A stretch of 64,000 nucleotides of DNA from contig JAPPLM010000032.1 in NCBI GenBank assembly GCA_028874195.1, forward strand, positions 55,539 to 119,538, given 5' to 3'. The position numbers and the translations under genes were made by a program. Shown piece by piece: positions 8,337 through 17,342 of this stretch; positions within the stretch are counted from its first letter, which is position 1; the number at the start of each line of letters is the position of its first letter. The notes under the pieces were generated by a model. The model worked only from the letters and a program-made list of their open reading frames with translations. It searched no databases and had not been told where the DNA came from. The stretch comes from Chloroflexota bacterium (GTDB taxonomy: Bacteria; Chloroflexota; UBA11872; VXOZ01).

Positions 8337-9539
8337 TCACTCAGCCGAGGTCGAAAGTAAGGAATCGTCGCGCTCAGTCTGCTGGAGATTGTGAGCGGAT
8401 TCCGGGCTTCCCGAACTCCGAAGGGCAGCTTCAACTTCGGCCCGAACCTCCGGCGGAGATTCCTGCTCGAGTGACTGGCGCAAGGCCGACTTTGCCGCTG
8501 ATTCCCTGAAGCGCCCCAGTGCCCATGCCGCGTGCCCGCGCAGCACGGCAGCTTCCTCATCGTCAAGCAGAACGCGGCGCAGCGCGGGGATCGCCGCCGG
8601 ATCGCCCGCATTGCCCAGTGCTACGATGGCATTCCGTCTCAATCCCTGTCGCTTCGCGCGCATGAGCGGCGTACCCTGAAAGCGACGCTGAAACTCCTCT
8701 TCGCTGATCTCGAGCAAGGGGAGCAGCGAAATGGTGGGGCCAACGCCGGGCCGCGGCAGAAAGTCCTCGTCGCCGTTTGCCTCCGGATAGCGATTCACCG
8801 GGCATACGTCCTGGCAAATGTCGCAGCCAAAGACGCGGGTGCCTATCTGCGACCGGAATTCACGGGGTATGCCGCCGCGATTTTCGATAGTCAGGTAGGC
8901 AATGCAGCGGCGGGCATCGACCTGATAGGGAGCCACGATTGCCCCGGTAGGACAAGCATCGATGCACCGGGTACAACTCCCGCAAGTCTTCTTCAGGGGC
9001 TTAGAGTATTCCAGCTTCAGGTCCGTGATTATCTCGGCGAGGAAGACCCACGTGCCCTGCTCCTCGGTCAGAATCATGGTGCTCTTTCCATACCAACCTA
9101 CACCGGCACGAAATGCCGCAGCCCGATCGAGAATCGGACCGGTGTCGGCAAAGAAGCGCGCGGAGGCGTGCTTTGACTCTAAGAACGATACCAAAGCCTT
9201 GAGTTTCTTCCGCAGCACATTATGGTAGTCCCTGCCCCACGCATAGCGCGACACAACACCATGAGGCTCACCGGAACGAATGGAAACCGTTGAAACGTCA
9301 CCAACATAGTAGGGTAAAGCCAGCGAGACAATAGACCGTGCCTCCGAAAGCAGCCAATCCGGCCGCGTGCCGCGCTCCACACGCGAAGCGGTATACCATG
9401 CCATGCCGTCGAGGTGGCCGGCCTTGAGGCGGGCGCGCGCCGCGGCGCGGGTTTCAGTAAAGGGCGCTGCCGGCGCAATGCCGACCGGCCGGAAGCCGAG
9501 TTCCTGGGCGCGCGCCGTGAGTTCTTCCGTAATGGTCAT
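8337..9539 (-). CDS. queG: Epoxyqueuosine reductase
   Basis: A 400-residue cobalamin- and Fe-S-dependent enzyme for the last step of queuosine synthesis in tRNA. Two 4Fe-4S motifs are present: CGSCTRCIDACPTGAI and CDICQDVCPVN. The N-terminal cobalamin-binding domain contains ALPYYVGDV and YAWGRDYHN. A C-terminal HEAT/PBS-lyase-like repeat domain (RRNAIVALGNAGDPAAIPALRR and the next repeat HAAWALGRF) is retained, as in full-length QueG. It is convergent with the 2Fe-2S gene. Other queuosine genes are not in the window. Confidence 0.95.
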   Translation of the reverse strand: MTITEELTARAQELGFRPVGIAPAAPFTETRAAARARLKAGHLDGMAWYTASRVERGTRPDWLLSEARSIVSLALPYYVGDVSTVSIRSGEPHGVVSRYAWGRDYHNVLRKKLKALVSFLESKHASARFFADTGPILDRAAAFRAGVGWYGKSTMILTEEQGTWVFLAEIITDLKLEYSKPLKKTCGSCTRCIDACPTGAIVAPYQVDARRCIAYLTIENRGGIPREFRSQIGTRVFGCDICQDVCPVNRYPEANGDEDFLPRPGVGPTISLLPLLEISEEEFQRRFQGTPLMRAKRQGLRRNAIVALGNAGDPAAIPALRRVLLDDEEAAVLRGHAAWALGRFRESAAKSALRQSLEQESPPEVRAEVEAALRSSGSPESAHNLQQTERDDSLLSTSAE

Positions 9540-9879
9540 GGGCTTGGGCTAATCCAATTCGGAGTGAGTCCGCAAGAACTCCTCTTTGATCCGCTCACAT
9601 CCCGACATCTTTCTTTAAAGTGTAGCGCAGACTATAAAGGGACTCTATAGCTTTCCCCCAAGGCCTGCGATATCCTCACACCCGGTCCTACACCTCTGCT
9701 GCATCATGTCTCGTGCAGCCAATGGCTGACTTCGTTCTGCAACGTAGTTGTGTCGGGCAGCGGAGGGATACTCTCCGCCTTACTTTGCCCGAGCGTAAAC
9801 TTCCCTCTACATTGACTGCTTCACCCTAGCCTGCCACAAAGCCAGGAATCCGACTTTTCCAAAAAGCTGTCGGCTGACC
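9540..9879. other. Intergenic region upstream of the dcw promoter; no gene seen
   Basis: This stretch of 340 bases lies between divergent queG and the mraZ promoter. No frame has a recognisable protein or ribosome site. It presumably contains the queG promoter, but no convincing -35/-10 pair was identified on the minus strand. Confidence 0.5.
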
Positions 9880-9909
9880 TTGACCGCCGCTATTGGCTAC
9901 GGCTATAAT
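9880..9909 (+). promoter_or_regulatory. Sigma70-type promoter of the dcw cluster
   Basis: TTGACC at 9880-9885 and a perfect TATAAT at 9904-9909 are separated by 18 bases. Transcription should start near 9915-9917, exactly where the MraZ boxes begin. This is the clearest promoter in the window and is placed to drive mraZ through ftsQ. Confidence 0.8.
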
Positions 9910-9915
9910 TGCGCT

Positions 9916-9956
9916 TGTGGATAAGAGTGGGGAAAAGTGGGGGGAAGTGTGGAAAA
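9916..9956 (+). promoter_or_regulatory. MraZ operator: four 10-bp-spaced GTGG repeats, first one overlapping a DnaA box
   Basis: Four direct repeats begin at 9917, 9927, 9937 and 9947: GTGGATAAGA, GTGGGGAAAA, GTGGGGGGAA and GTGTGGAAAA. This matches the tandem TGGG-type boxes with 10-bp period bound by the ring-shaped MraZ repressor in other bacteria. The boxes sit at the expected transcription start, so MraZ binding should block initiation. The first repeat lies within TGTGGATAA (9916-9924), the exact reverse complement of the consensus DnaA box TTATCCACA. Confidence 0.85.
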
Positions 9957-9980
9957 GTACCCTTAAGCGGGCAGGTGGCT

Positions 9981-10412
9981 TTGTTCCTCGGTGAATTCCA
10001 GCACACAGTGGACCAAAAGGGGCGACTGGCTATTCCAGCCAAGTTTCGTGATGAACTCGCGGACGGCGCCGTAGTCACGCGTGGTTTTGACAAGTGCTTG
10101 GTCATATATCCACGCAATGAGTGGGAAGCCTTAGCTGAGAAAGTCAGCCGGTTGCCCCAGACACAGCCGAATGTCCGAACCCTCAGCCGCTTGCTCTACT
10201 CAGGAGCCGTAGACCTCTCGCTTGACAGTCAAGGACGCACGATACTCCCGCAATTCTTGCGGGAGTATGCCGGTATAGACGCGAATGTGGCCGTTATAGG
10301 CCTGTATCAGCGCATCGAGGTCTGGTGTCTCAAGGATTGGAACGCGGTCAAGGCTACGACTGAAGCCGCGGGCGGCAGTCTTGCGGAGCAACTCGCTGAC
10401 CTCGGCATCTAG
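9981..10412 (+). CDS. mraZ: Transcriptional regulator MraZ
   Basis: The protein begins FLGEFQHTVDQKGRLAIPAKFRDEL, the first of two SpoVT/AbrB-like half domains. The second is GAVDLSLDSQGRTILPQFLREYAG. Starting at TTG 9981 gives 143 residues, the usual MraZ length; GTG 9975 would add two. A TTG at 9909 is in frame but would place the start within the promoter and operator, so it is rejected. MraZ forms octameric or dodecameric rings that bind tandem repeats in its own promoter and repress the dcw operon. The matching repeats lie 25-65 bases upstream. Confidence 0.95.
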   Translation: MFLGEFQHTVDQKGRLAIPAKFRDELADGAVVTRGFDKCLVIYPRNEWEALAEKVSRLPQTQPNVRTLSRLLYSGAVDLSLDSQGRTILPQFLREYAGIDANVAVIGLYQRIEVWCLKDWNAVKATTEAAGGSLAEQLADLGI

Positions 10413-10523
10413 CTATTCATTAAAGAGACTTCATACAACATACTCACGTGTCGGTTCTCATGCACAACGCAGTGCAAGCATCGCGGTCCTACCCTTAATT
10501 ATCGCAACGTCAGGAAACGCCCA

Positions 10524-11465
10524 GTGGCCTCACAAACCCTTGCAAGGCACGTGCCCGTCTTGCTGCCACAGGTATTGGAAGGCCTCAAGGCGAGCGACGG
10601 CGGACAATTCATAGACTGCACCGTGAACGGAGGCGGACACGCTGAAGGGATCCTCTCCCACAGCACGCCATCCGGTCGTCTCTTGGGAGTCGACCTCGAT
10701 CCCAATGCCCTGGTGCGCTGTACTGAGCGTCTCCGCAGTTTCGGCAAGCGCGCTGTCTTCGCGCAAAGCAATTTCGCTCATCTCCTCGCCGCTGCCGAAG
10801 CGGAGGGATATCGCAAAGTCCACGGTATCTTATTCGACCTCGGCATATCGTCTCTACAGCTTGCAAGCCCGCACCGTGGGTTCTCTTTGCAAGCAGATGG
10901 TCCCCTAGACATGCGTATGGACCCGACACAAGAACTCACCGCAGCCACGATAGTAAATACATGGGACCAGCAGGACCTTGCGACCCTGATTTGGGAGTAC
11001 GGCGAAGAACGCTACGCGCGGCGCATCGCGCGGCGCATCGTCGAGCGGCGCTGCGAACACCCCTTGACCGTGGTCACCGAACTGGTCAAGATCGTGCAAT
11101 CCGTCTATGGCAAAGGCAGGCATCGTATTCATCCGGCCACGCGGACGTTTCAAGCTCTACGCATAGCCGTAAACAGGGAGCTTGAATCCTTACAGAACGC
11201 CTTGGAGCAAGCACGTGATCTCTTAGTGCATGGCGGTCGCTTGGTAGTAATAGCGTTTCACAGTCTGGAAGACCGCATAGTCAAGGGATTTCTGCAACGT
11301 GCTGCCGGGCGGTGTATCTGTCCGGGAACCATACCGCAGTGTGTATGTAATCCACGCGAGACGCTGCGCGTGTTGACACGGAAGCCCGTACGGCCCGATG
11401 AGGCGGAGATCGCGTGGAACCCACGCAGTCGCAGTGCCCGCCTGCGCATTGCGGAACGCATTTGA
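10524..11465 (+). CDS. rsmH: 16S rRNA (cytosine(1402)-N4)-methyltransferase
   Basis: A 313-residue SAM-dependent methyltransferase (MraW) modifying C1402 in the ribosomal decoding centre. Visible motifs are FIDCTVNGGGHAEGIL and GRLLGVDLDPNAL (SAM site), ILFDLGISSLQL, and HRGFSLQADGPLDMRMD. The conserved TFQALRIAVNREL and IAFHSLEDRIVK are also present. The start is GTG 10524, with AGGAAA upstream. It is the second gene of the dcw cluster, 111 bases after mraZ. Confidence 0.96.
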   Translation: MASQTLARHVPVLLPQVLEGLKASDGGQFIDCTVNGGGHAEGILSHSTPSGRLLGVDLDPNALVRCTERLRSFGKRAVFAQSNFAHLLAAAEAEGYRKVHGILFDLGISSLQLASPHRGFSLQADGPLDMRMDPTQELTAATIVNTWDQQDLATLIWEYGEERYARRIARRIVERRCEHPLTVVTELVKIVQSVYGKGRHRIHPATRTFQALRIAVNRELESLQNALEQARDLLVHGGRLVVIAFHSLEDRIVKGFLQRAAGRCICPGTIPQCVCNPRETLRVLTRKPVRPDEAEIAWNPRSRSARLRIAERI

Positions 11466-11482
11466 TAGCCCAGGAGCGGCAG

Positions 11483-11956
11483 ATGGCGCAACAAGAGTCA
11501 GTTCTTCCACAGCCGGTTGCCAGAGCAGAGAGTCCTGAGCGCAAGCCGTGGTATTACGAACTAAGCCCACACGTAGCTGTCGACATGGGCATACTCGTGC
11601 TCTTTCTCATTGCAATGCTCTATCTGATGCCCACCGGGCAAGTTGCGGACGCGGGCTTTCGCATTCAGGCGCTAGAACGCTCTATCGAGCAAGTGGAACG
11701 GGAGAACCAGTTGCTGAGAATGCAGATTGCCCAAGCCAGCGATCTGCGCGCTATTGAGCACGTTGCCAGACAGCAACTCGGCATGGTGCCGGCAGGTCAT
11801 GTGCATTTTGCGCAAGTGCCGGAGCGGGCGGAGCAGTTGGAACTGCCACTAGATGCCGATGCAAGTAAGGAAGAGTTGCCCTTTAGCAACCGCTGGGCGA
11901 TCATGCGCGAGCAATTCATCGCGCTCTTTGGCGAGGAGCTTCTGCATGGGTGGTAA
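11483..11956 (+). CDS. ftsL: FtsL/DivIC-like septal protein
   Basis: About 157 residues from ATG 11483, chosen for AGGAG nine bases upstream and because it starts just after rsmH ends. One transmembrane segment (VDMGILVLFLIAMLYLMP) is followed by a coiled coil (FRIQALERSIEQVERENQLLRMQIAQ) and the FtsL/DivIC signature DLRAIEHVARQQLGMVPAG. Such proteins join FtsQ and FtsB in the divisome and activate FtsW-FtsI. The C-terminal acidic tail of about 50 residues is poorly conserved. Identification relies on position and architecture more than sequence. Confidence 0.8.
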   Translation: MAQQESVLPQPVARAESPERKPWYYELSPHVAVDMGILVLFLIAMLYLMPTGQVADAGFRIQALERSIEQVERENQLLRMQIAQASDLRAIEHVARQQLGMVPAGHVHFAQVPERAEQLELPLDADASKEELPFSNRWAIMREQFIALFGEELLHGW

Positions 11957-13703
11957 GGCGATGGGTACCGGGCGTATTCGCCTGATTCAGGCATTCGCGC
12001 TGCTTGGCGCGCTCCTCGTCGCCGGCGAGCTTGTCTGGCTACACATCCTTGAGAGCGACGGACTGGCTGCTAAAGCGCAGCAACAGCACCAGAATGACAC
12101 ACAAATCGTACCCCAGCGGGGCAGCATTCTCGACACCAACCGTACCCTGCTCGCTACGGCAGAGTATCTTGCCGACGTCGAAGCCGCGCCAAATCAGATC
12201 CGGGGTAGCGGCAGGTCCGCGCAAGCAGTTGCAAGCGAACTGGGGCAACTTCTCGGCGTGCCTCCAGAGCAGCTTGTTAGTCGCTTGAACCAGCCCAACA
12301 AGACGTATGCACTGCTCGCGAAGGGTGTCACGCCACACGTTAGCGACAGCATTAAGCGCTTGAAACAGTCCGGTAAAGTGCCCGGCATTTCACTAAACTT
12401 CATACCCTATCGCACCTATCCGCTCGGCATGATTGCGGCTCATGTAGTGGGATTCTACAGCCAGAGTGGCAGCGGTCAATACGGAGTAGAGGGGTATTAT
12501 GAGGAGTTGCTGCGGGGAGCGCCGGGACGGCGACTAAGTTCAAGCGCGCCCTTTGGCAGTGATGCTGGCGAGGCAACCTGGGTGCTGGAAACGGCGGAGC
12601 CCGGCGCAGACCTCATCCTTACGCTAGACAGCACCGTGCAACACATTGCGGAGAGAGAGATCGAAGTAGCACTTGAACAATTCGGCGCGTCAAGCGGGAC
12701 CATAATTGTCATGGACCCAAGGACGGGAGCGATTGTCGCCATGGCAAATCGTCCTACATACGATTCCAATAGCTATCAAGAGTTCCATTCTCCGGTCCAG
12801 GATGCTTTCGCCAATCCAGCAATCAGTATGCAATATGAGCCGGGGTCTACCTTCAAGCTGATCACACTGGCCGGAGCATTGGACGCGGGTATTATCACGC
12901 CCAGAATGACCTTCATCGACTCGGGAAGTATCGAGTATGGCGGCGTGGAGATTAAGAACTGGAACGAAAAAGCACATGGAGAGAGCGATATGACCGACCT
13001 CATAGCGCACTCCAGTAATGTCGGCGCTGTTTATGTAGGCAGCTTGATGGGGAAAGATCTGTTCTACGAATATGTCTCCGCGTTTGGCTTTGGCGTGCCA
13101 ACGGGGGTGGACCTGTGGGGAGAAGTAGGCGGCGACGTCCCCGACCCAGGCTCGCTCTACTGGTATCCGTCAAGTCTTGCAACAAACGCGTTCGGCCAAG
13201 GAATCGCAGTAACGCCTTTGCAACTCACAACCGCGGTAGCCGCCATAGTAAATGACGGGATACTCATGCGGCCTTTCGTTGTGCAAGAGATCCATACAGA
13301 AGCCGGCGTGCGGCGAATCGAGCCCACGGCAGTGCGTCGCGTTGTACGCACAGAAACCGCGAGAGCCCTTGTCTCTATGCTCGTGGATGCGAGCAAGCGT
13401 TCTGAGAGCAGAATGCACCTTATTGAAGGATATGAGGTCGCCGGCAAGACCGGGACATCATCGATCCCGCGGGAAACGGGCGGGTACCACGAAAACCTGA
13501 CGATTGCCTCATACGTCGGCTTTGGCCCCGTGGAGAATCCCAGGTTCGTCATCTTGGTCAAGATCGATCATCCGACCGTTGAGCCCTGGGGGTCTCTGGT
13601 AGCTGCGCCGGTGTTTCGGTCAATCGCTTCCGAGCTCTTTCGCTACTACCACATCCCGCCGTCAACATCCCAGCAGACGATCGTGCGTGAGGGCACAAGC
13701 TGA
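11946..13703 (+). CDS. ftsI: Septal peptidoglycan transpeptidase (class B penicillin-binding protein)
   Basis: About 585 residues from ATG 11946, overlapping the end of ftsL by 11 bases with GAGGAG six bases upstream. A single N-terminal membrane anchor (IQAFALLGALLVAGELVWL) is followed by the PBP dimer domain (IVPQRGSILDTN, YPLGMIAAHVVGF). The transpeptidase domain has the serine SxxK at Ser301-Lys304 (STFK), SxN at 356-358 (SSN) and KTG at 501-503. It cross-links septal peptidoglycan as the partner of FtsW. No C-terminal PASTA domains are present. Its place between ftsL and ftsW supports FtsI over an elongation PBP2. Confidence 0.94.
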   Translation: MGGKAMGTGRIRLIQAFALLGALLVAGELVWLHILESDGLAAKAQQQHQNDTQIVPQRGSILDTNRTLLATAEYLADVEAAPNQIRGSGRSAQAVASELGQLLGVPPEQLVSRLNQPNKTYALLAKGVTPHVSDSIKRLKQSGKVPGISLNFIPYRTYPLGMIAAHVVGFYSQSGSGQYGVEGYYEELLRGAPGRRLSSSAPFGSDAGEATWVLETAEPGADLILTLDSTVQHIAEREIEVALEQFGASSGTIIVMDPRTGAIVAMANRPTYDSNSYQEFHSPVQDAFANPAISMQYEPGSTFKLITLAGALDAGIITPRMTFIDSGSIEYGGVEIKNWNEKAHGESDMTDLIAHSSNVGAVYVGSLMGKDLFYEYVSAFGFGVPTGVDLWGEVGGDVPDPGSLYWYPSSLATNAFGQGIAVTPLQLTTAVAAIVNDGILMRPFVVQEIHTEAGVRRIEPTAVRRVVRTETARALVSMLVDASKRSESRMHLIEGYEVAGKTGTSSIPRETGGYHENLTIASYVGFGPVENPRFVILVKIDHPTVEPWGSLVAAPVFRSIASELFRYYHIPPSTSQQTIVREGTS

Positions 13704-13708
13704 CACCA

Positions 13709-14938
13709 ATGCTACGTATCCTGCCCGGACCGATTTCTGCGAGTAAGGCTGACGACGCGCAGCGCACGCACTGGCCGGACGTGCCTCTGGCAGTCTTGAT
13801 GCTGGCATTACCCTTGATTGGGCTCATTGCCATATATAGCGCCAGTATTGCCGTCGCCTATGCGGAGACAGGCGACCCACACTTCTACTTTCGTCGCCAG
13901 CTCTTGTTTCTGGTCGTCGGATTTGCAGCGGCGTTCACCACGATGCGGATTGACTACCACTGGTTTTTCCGCATTCAGTTCTTCGGCATCAATCTTACCT
14001 TCTGGCTCTTGGCTGCCGTATTAATGGTGTTGGTATTGATGGCGGTTACCGATATCGGTTACTTGGCGCGAGGCTCAGTCCGCTGGATACGATGGGGCTC
14101 CGTGAGCCTACAACCCAGCGAAATCGCCAAGCCCGCTATCGCCCTCTACCTCGCCCAGGCCCTCGCAAGACACGAGACAGGCGTCAAAAGGCTCGTCTAC
14201 TTCCTGGTGCCTACGCTGCTGGTCGGACTTCTCGCTGCAATTGTCGCGCAGCAACCGGACCTTGGCACCGCAGTCATGATTCTGATTATTGGGATGTCGA
14301 TCCTCGTGGCGGCCCGCATACCGCTTCTCTACCTCATCGGCTTCGTTGGCGCAGGCTCCCTTGCCGCTTGGTATGCCATCATTCTGCATCCCTATCGCCT
14401 GCAGCGGCTCACCGCCTTTCTTGATCCCTTCAACCCACAGTATCAAGACAATCTCGCGCATCACAACTTTCAGGCGCTCCTTGCCTTCGGTTCGGGAAAG
14501 ATAACCGGTGTCGGCCTCGGCCGGGGCATGCAGAAGTTCTTCTACATGCCCGAGCCGCACACCGACACGATCTATGCCGTAATTGGCGAAGAGCTCGGGC
14601 TCATCGGCACACTCGCGGTACTCGCGCTTTATGTGTTGCTGGCCTGGCGTGGATTCAATGTTGCCGCCAGAGCACCCGACATGTTCGGTCAGTTGCTCGC
14701 TCTCGGATTAACGTGCGGTCTCTTCGGGCAAGCGCTATTGAATATGGCGGTGGTAACAGGCTTGCTGCCTTTCACCGGCATCCCACTCCCCTTCATTAGT
14801 TCTGGAGGATCATCGCTGCTCGCGAGTTCGATTGCAATGGGAATCCTCCTCAACATCTCGACGCAAACAGAAACCGTGACGAGGAACAAGAGTAATAGTC
14901 GCTGGATCGCCAATTCCGATAGCGGTCCGCAGCCATAG
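13709..14938 (+). CDS. ftsW: SEDS-family peptidoglycan glycosyltransferase FtsW
   Basis: A 409-residue polytopic membrane protein with about ten hydrophobic segments. SEDS landmarks are GSVRWIRWGSVSLQPSEIAKPA, AAIVAQQPDLGTAVMI, the large periplasmic loop ending in GRGMQKFFYMPEPHTDTIYAVIGEELG, and TGLLPFTGIPLPFISSGGSSL. It polymerises lipid II glycan chains with FtsI. It starts six bases after ftsI. FtsW is preferred to RodA because of the dcw context. Confidence 0.94.
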   Translation: MLRILPGPISASKADDAQRTHWPDVPLAVLMLALPLIGLIAIYSASIAVAYAETGDPHFYFRRQLLFLVVGFAAAFTTMRIDYHWFFRIQFFGINLTFWLLAAVLMVLVLMAVTDIGYLARGSVRWIRWGSVSLQPSEIAKPAIALYLAQALARHETGVKRLVYFLVPTLLVGLLAAIVAQQPDLGTAVMILIIGMSILVAARIPLLYLIGFVGAGSLAAWYAIILHPYRLQRLTAFLDPFNPQYQDNLAHHNFQALLAFGSGKITGVGLGRGMQKFFYMPEPHTDTIYAVIGEELGLIGTLAVLALYVLLAWRGFNVAARAPDMFGQLLALGLTCGLFGQALLNMAVVTGLLPFTGIPLPFISSGGSSLLASSIAMGILLNISTQTETVTRNKSNSRWIANSDSGPQP

Positions 14939-14948
14939 AGGTCACCGT

Positions 14949-16370
14949 ATGAACGCGCACGAGCTAGCGCTATTCCTGGACGCAGGCCCTCGCAAGATCC
15001 ACCTGATCGGGGTGGGCGGCGCCGCTATGTCAGGAATCGCGCGTATACTCACAACGCAGGGGCATATTGTCAGTGGCTCAGATGTGGCTGACTCCGCCGG
15101 ACTCGAGGCGCTGCGCGACATTGGCGTGGCTGTGGCAGTCGGGCACGAGGCCGCCAATGTAAACGGATGTGATCTGGTCATCTTCAGCTCTGCCATTGCG
15201 CCCGACAATCCTGAACTGACTACCGCGCGGCAAGAGGGCATTCCTACGGTCAAGCGAGCAGTGTTGCAGGGAGCCTTTTCACTTGGAAAGACCACTATCG
15301 CGATCGCCGGCACTCACGGCAAGACCACGACGACTGCGATGATTACGCATGCCTTGCGTGTTGCCAAGCAGGACCCATCATTCATGATAGGGGGCGAGCC
15401 ACAGAACTTCCCGCACAGCTCCCATTGGGGCACAGGCACGACGATGGTGATCGAGGCGGACGAGTTCGACCGCGCTTTCCTCGAGCTCTTTCCTACCGTT
15501 GCAGTCATAACCGCGGTTGAAGCCGATCATCTCGATACCTACGGCTCGCTGGAGAGTTTAGAGAGTGCCTTCCGCGCTTTTGTAGACAAGCTGCCCAGCG
15601 ACGGCACCGTTGCAACGCATGCGGACAGCGCCGCCTGTCGCCGCGTCGCCGCCCAGGCACACGGCAAACTAAAAACCTGGTCCTTGCACGGCAAAGCGGA
15701 CTGGGTTTGCACTGAACTCTCACCCCGTAGAGGAAATGGATTTGAAGCCACGCTCCAAAGCGCTTCAGGTCAACGCCTCAGCCTTTCTCTCAGAGTTCCA
15801 GGCGTCCACAACGTGTTGAATGCATTGGCCTGCGTGACCGCGCTCGATGCTATCGGCATACCCGCAGGCTCTGTTGCGCTGGCACTCAGCCACTTTCGCG
15901 GCGTTAAGCGACGTTTTGAATTCAAAGGAAGCATTGATGACGTAACCCTCGTGGATGACTACGCCCATCATCCCACGGAAGTCCGAGCATCGCTGCGCGC
16001 AGCCAGAGAATGGCACGATGGTCGGATAATCTGTGTCTTTCAGCCGCACTTGCGCAGTCGCACGGCGAGTCTCTTTGCCGAGTTCAGCGAGGCATTCCGA
16101 GGCGCGGACCGGCTTATTCTGGTAGAAACATACCAACCGGCCGGTCGTGAAGAACCGTCAACGCTCACGAGTGAAGACTTGGCCGGAGCCATAGCCAGAC
16201 CAAGCAATGCTCAGTATGCGGCGACGTTGAGCGATGCGCTGGCTCAGGTTATGCAACTAGTAGAGCCAGGCGACCTTGTCATTGTCATGGGCGCCGGAGA
16301 CGTCACTGAGCTGTGCGATCCGCTGCTCGAATACCTGCAAACGCGCATACCAATGGAATCACAATTGTGA
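14949..16370 (+). CDS. murC: UDP-N-acetylmuramate--L-alanine ligase
   Basis: A 473-residue cytosolic Mur ligase adding L-alanine to UDP-MurNAc. The N-terminal Rossmann domain has IHLIGVGGAAMSGIARIL. The ATP loop is GTHGKTTTT at residues 121-129, followed by VIEADEFDRAFLEL and ITAVEADHLD. The C-terminal domain has LVDDYAHHPTEVRASL and FQPHLRSRT, both typical of MurC. It directly follows ftsW. The other Mur ligases (murD, E, F) are missing from this cluster. Confidence 0.97.
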   Translation: MNAHELALFLDAGPRKIHLIGVGGAAMSGIARILTTQGHIVSGSDVADSAGLEALRDIGVAVAVGHEAANVNGCDLVIFSSAIAPDNPELTTARQEGIPTVKRAVLQGAFSLGKTTIAIAGTHGKTTTTAMITHALRVAKQDPSFMIGGEPQNFPHSSHWGTGTTMVIEADEFDRAFLELFPTVAVITAVEADHLDTYGSLESLESAFRAFVDKLPSDGTVATHADSAACRRVAAQAHGKLKTWSLHGKADWVCTELSPRRGNGFEATLQSASGQRLSLSLRVPGVHNVLNALACVTALDAIGIPAGSVALALSHFRGVKRRFEFKGSIDDVTLVDDYAHHPTEVRASLRAAREWHDGRIICVFQPHLRSRTASLFAEFSEAFRGADRLILVETYQPAGREEPSTLTSEDLAGAIARPSNAQYAATLSDALAQVMQLVEPGDLVIVMGAGDVTELCDPLLEYLQTRIPMESQL

Positions 16371-17338
16371 GCGCTGTTATCGTGGAACGCGAAATTCCAA
16401 CCGAGGGACCCTCTGAGGGTAAATTGGCGGCCATTGCCGCCAGCGCGCTGCAAGCGCCCTTCGGTCTGAAGCCGGTATGGCGCGAACCGCTGGCCAAGCA
16501 CACGTCAGTGCGTGTGGGTGGGCCTGCGGACCTCTTGATTCGCGTCCGCTCTCAGGAGGCATTGCGCCTTGTCGCCGCGGAAGCCTACACGCAGGCAATT
16601 CCCTTTCGTGTCATTGGTGACGGCACAAACCTTATTGCTGCGGAGAGCGGCTTTCGTGGGTTGGTTATTCGCAGCCACGGTGGTGAGCGGAGGTTATGCG
16701 ATGACGGCGTTTCGGTTTGGGCCGATGCGGGGTGCTCCCTCATCAGCACAGCACGTTGGACGGCCGGCCTGGGACTTTCCGGTCTTGAGGGCGCCGCCAC
16801 AATTCCGGGAACAGTAGGTGGAGCAGTAGTGAACAATGCCGGCGCATATGGTTGGACGGCAGCGGATTCCGTCGTGCGCATCAGGGTGTTGGATCGCCAT
16901 GGAGAGCGTTGGATGTACCCGGATGAGATGCGCTATAGCTACCGCACAAGCACGCTCAAGAAGCAACCTGGGTATGCGGTGGTGCTCGGTACTGAAATGC
17001 GCCTAACGCCGGGAGACGCAGACTGCATTCTGGCCACGATACAAAGTCGACTGGAGACGCGGCAGCGCACACAACCCACTGCGCCAAGCTCCGGATCGGT
17101 TTTCAGAAATCCGGCCGGGCGCAGTGCTTGGAAGCTGATAGACGAGGCGGGTATGCGCGGAAAAGAGCGGGGGGGAGCCCACGTTTCCGCATTGCACACC
17201 AATTTCATCATAAATGGCGGTTCTGCAACTGCGAACGATGTGCTTGCCTTAATTCGAGAAATCGAAGAGGCGGTCAGGTCCCGCTTGCACATTAGCCTGC
17301 AACGGGAAATCGAACTCTTTGGCGAGTGGGAAGAATAG
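16367..17338 (+). CDS. murB: UDP-N-acetylenolpyruvoylglucosamine reductase
   Basis: About 323 residues. GTG 16367 is chosen as start because it overlaps the murC stop as GTGA, a classic coupling junction; an upstream GTG at 16313 would lie well inside murC. The FAD-binding fold shows KHTSVRVGGPADLLI, VIGDGTNLIA and GLEGAATIPGTVGGAVVNNAGAYG. The substrate domain shows SGSVFRNP (catalytic serine), LIDEAGMRGKERGGAHVSALHTNFIIN. It reduces UDP-GlcNAc-enolpyruvate to UDP-MurNAc, so murB and murC here are consecutive pathway steps. Confidence 0.95.
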   Translation: MSAVIVEREIPTEGPSEGKLAAIAASALQAPFGLKPVWREPLAKHTSVRVGGPADLLIRVRSQEALRLVAAEAYTQAIPFRVIGDGTNLIAAESGFRGLVIRSHGGERRLCDDGVSVWADAGCSLISTARWTAGLGLSGLEGAATIPGTVGGAVVNNAGAYGWTAADSVVRIRVLDRHGERWMYPDEMRYSYRTSTLKKQPGYAVVLGTEMRLTPGDADCILATIQSRLETRQRTQPTAPSSGSVFRNPAGRSAWKLIDEAGMRGKERGGAHVSALHTNFIINGGSATANDVLALIREIEEAVRSRLHISLQREIELFGEWEE

Positions 17339-17342
17339 CTCA

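Noticed and set aside
8532..9176. A 214-codon plus-strand frame opposite queG
   Set aside because: queG has both Fe-S motifs and HEAT repeats in the other strand; the antisense frame has no support.
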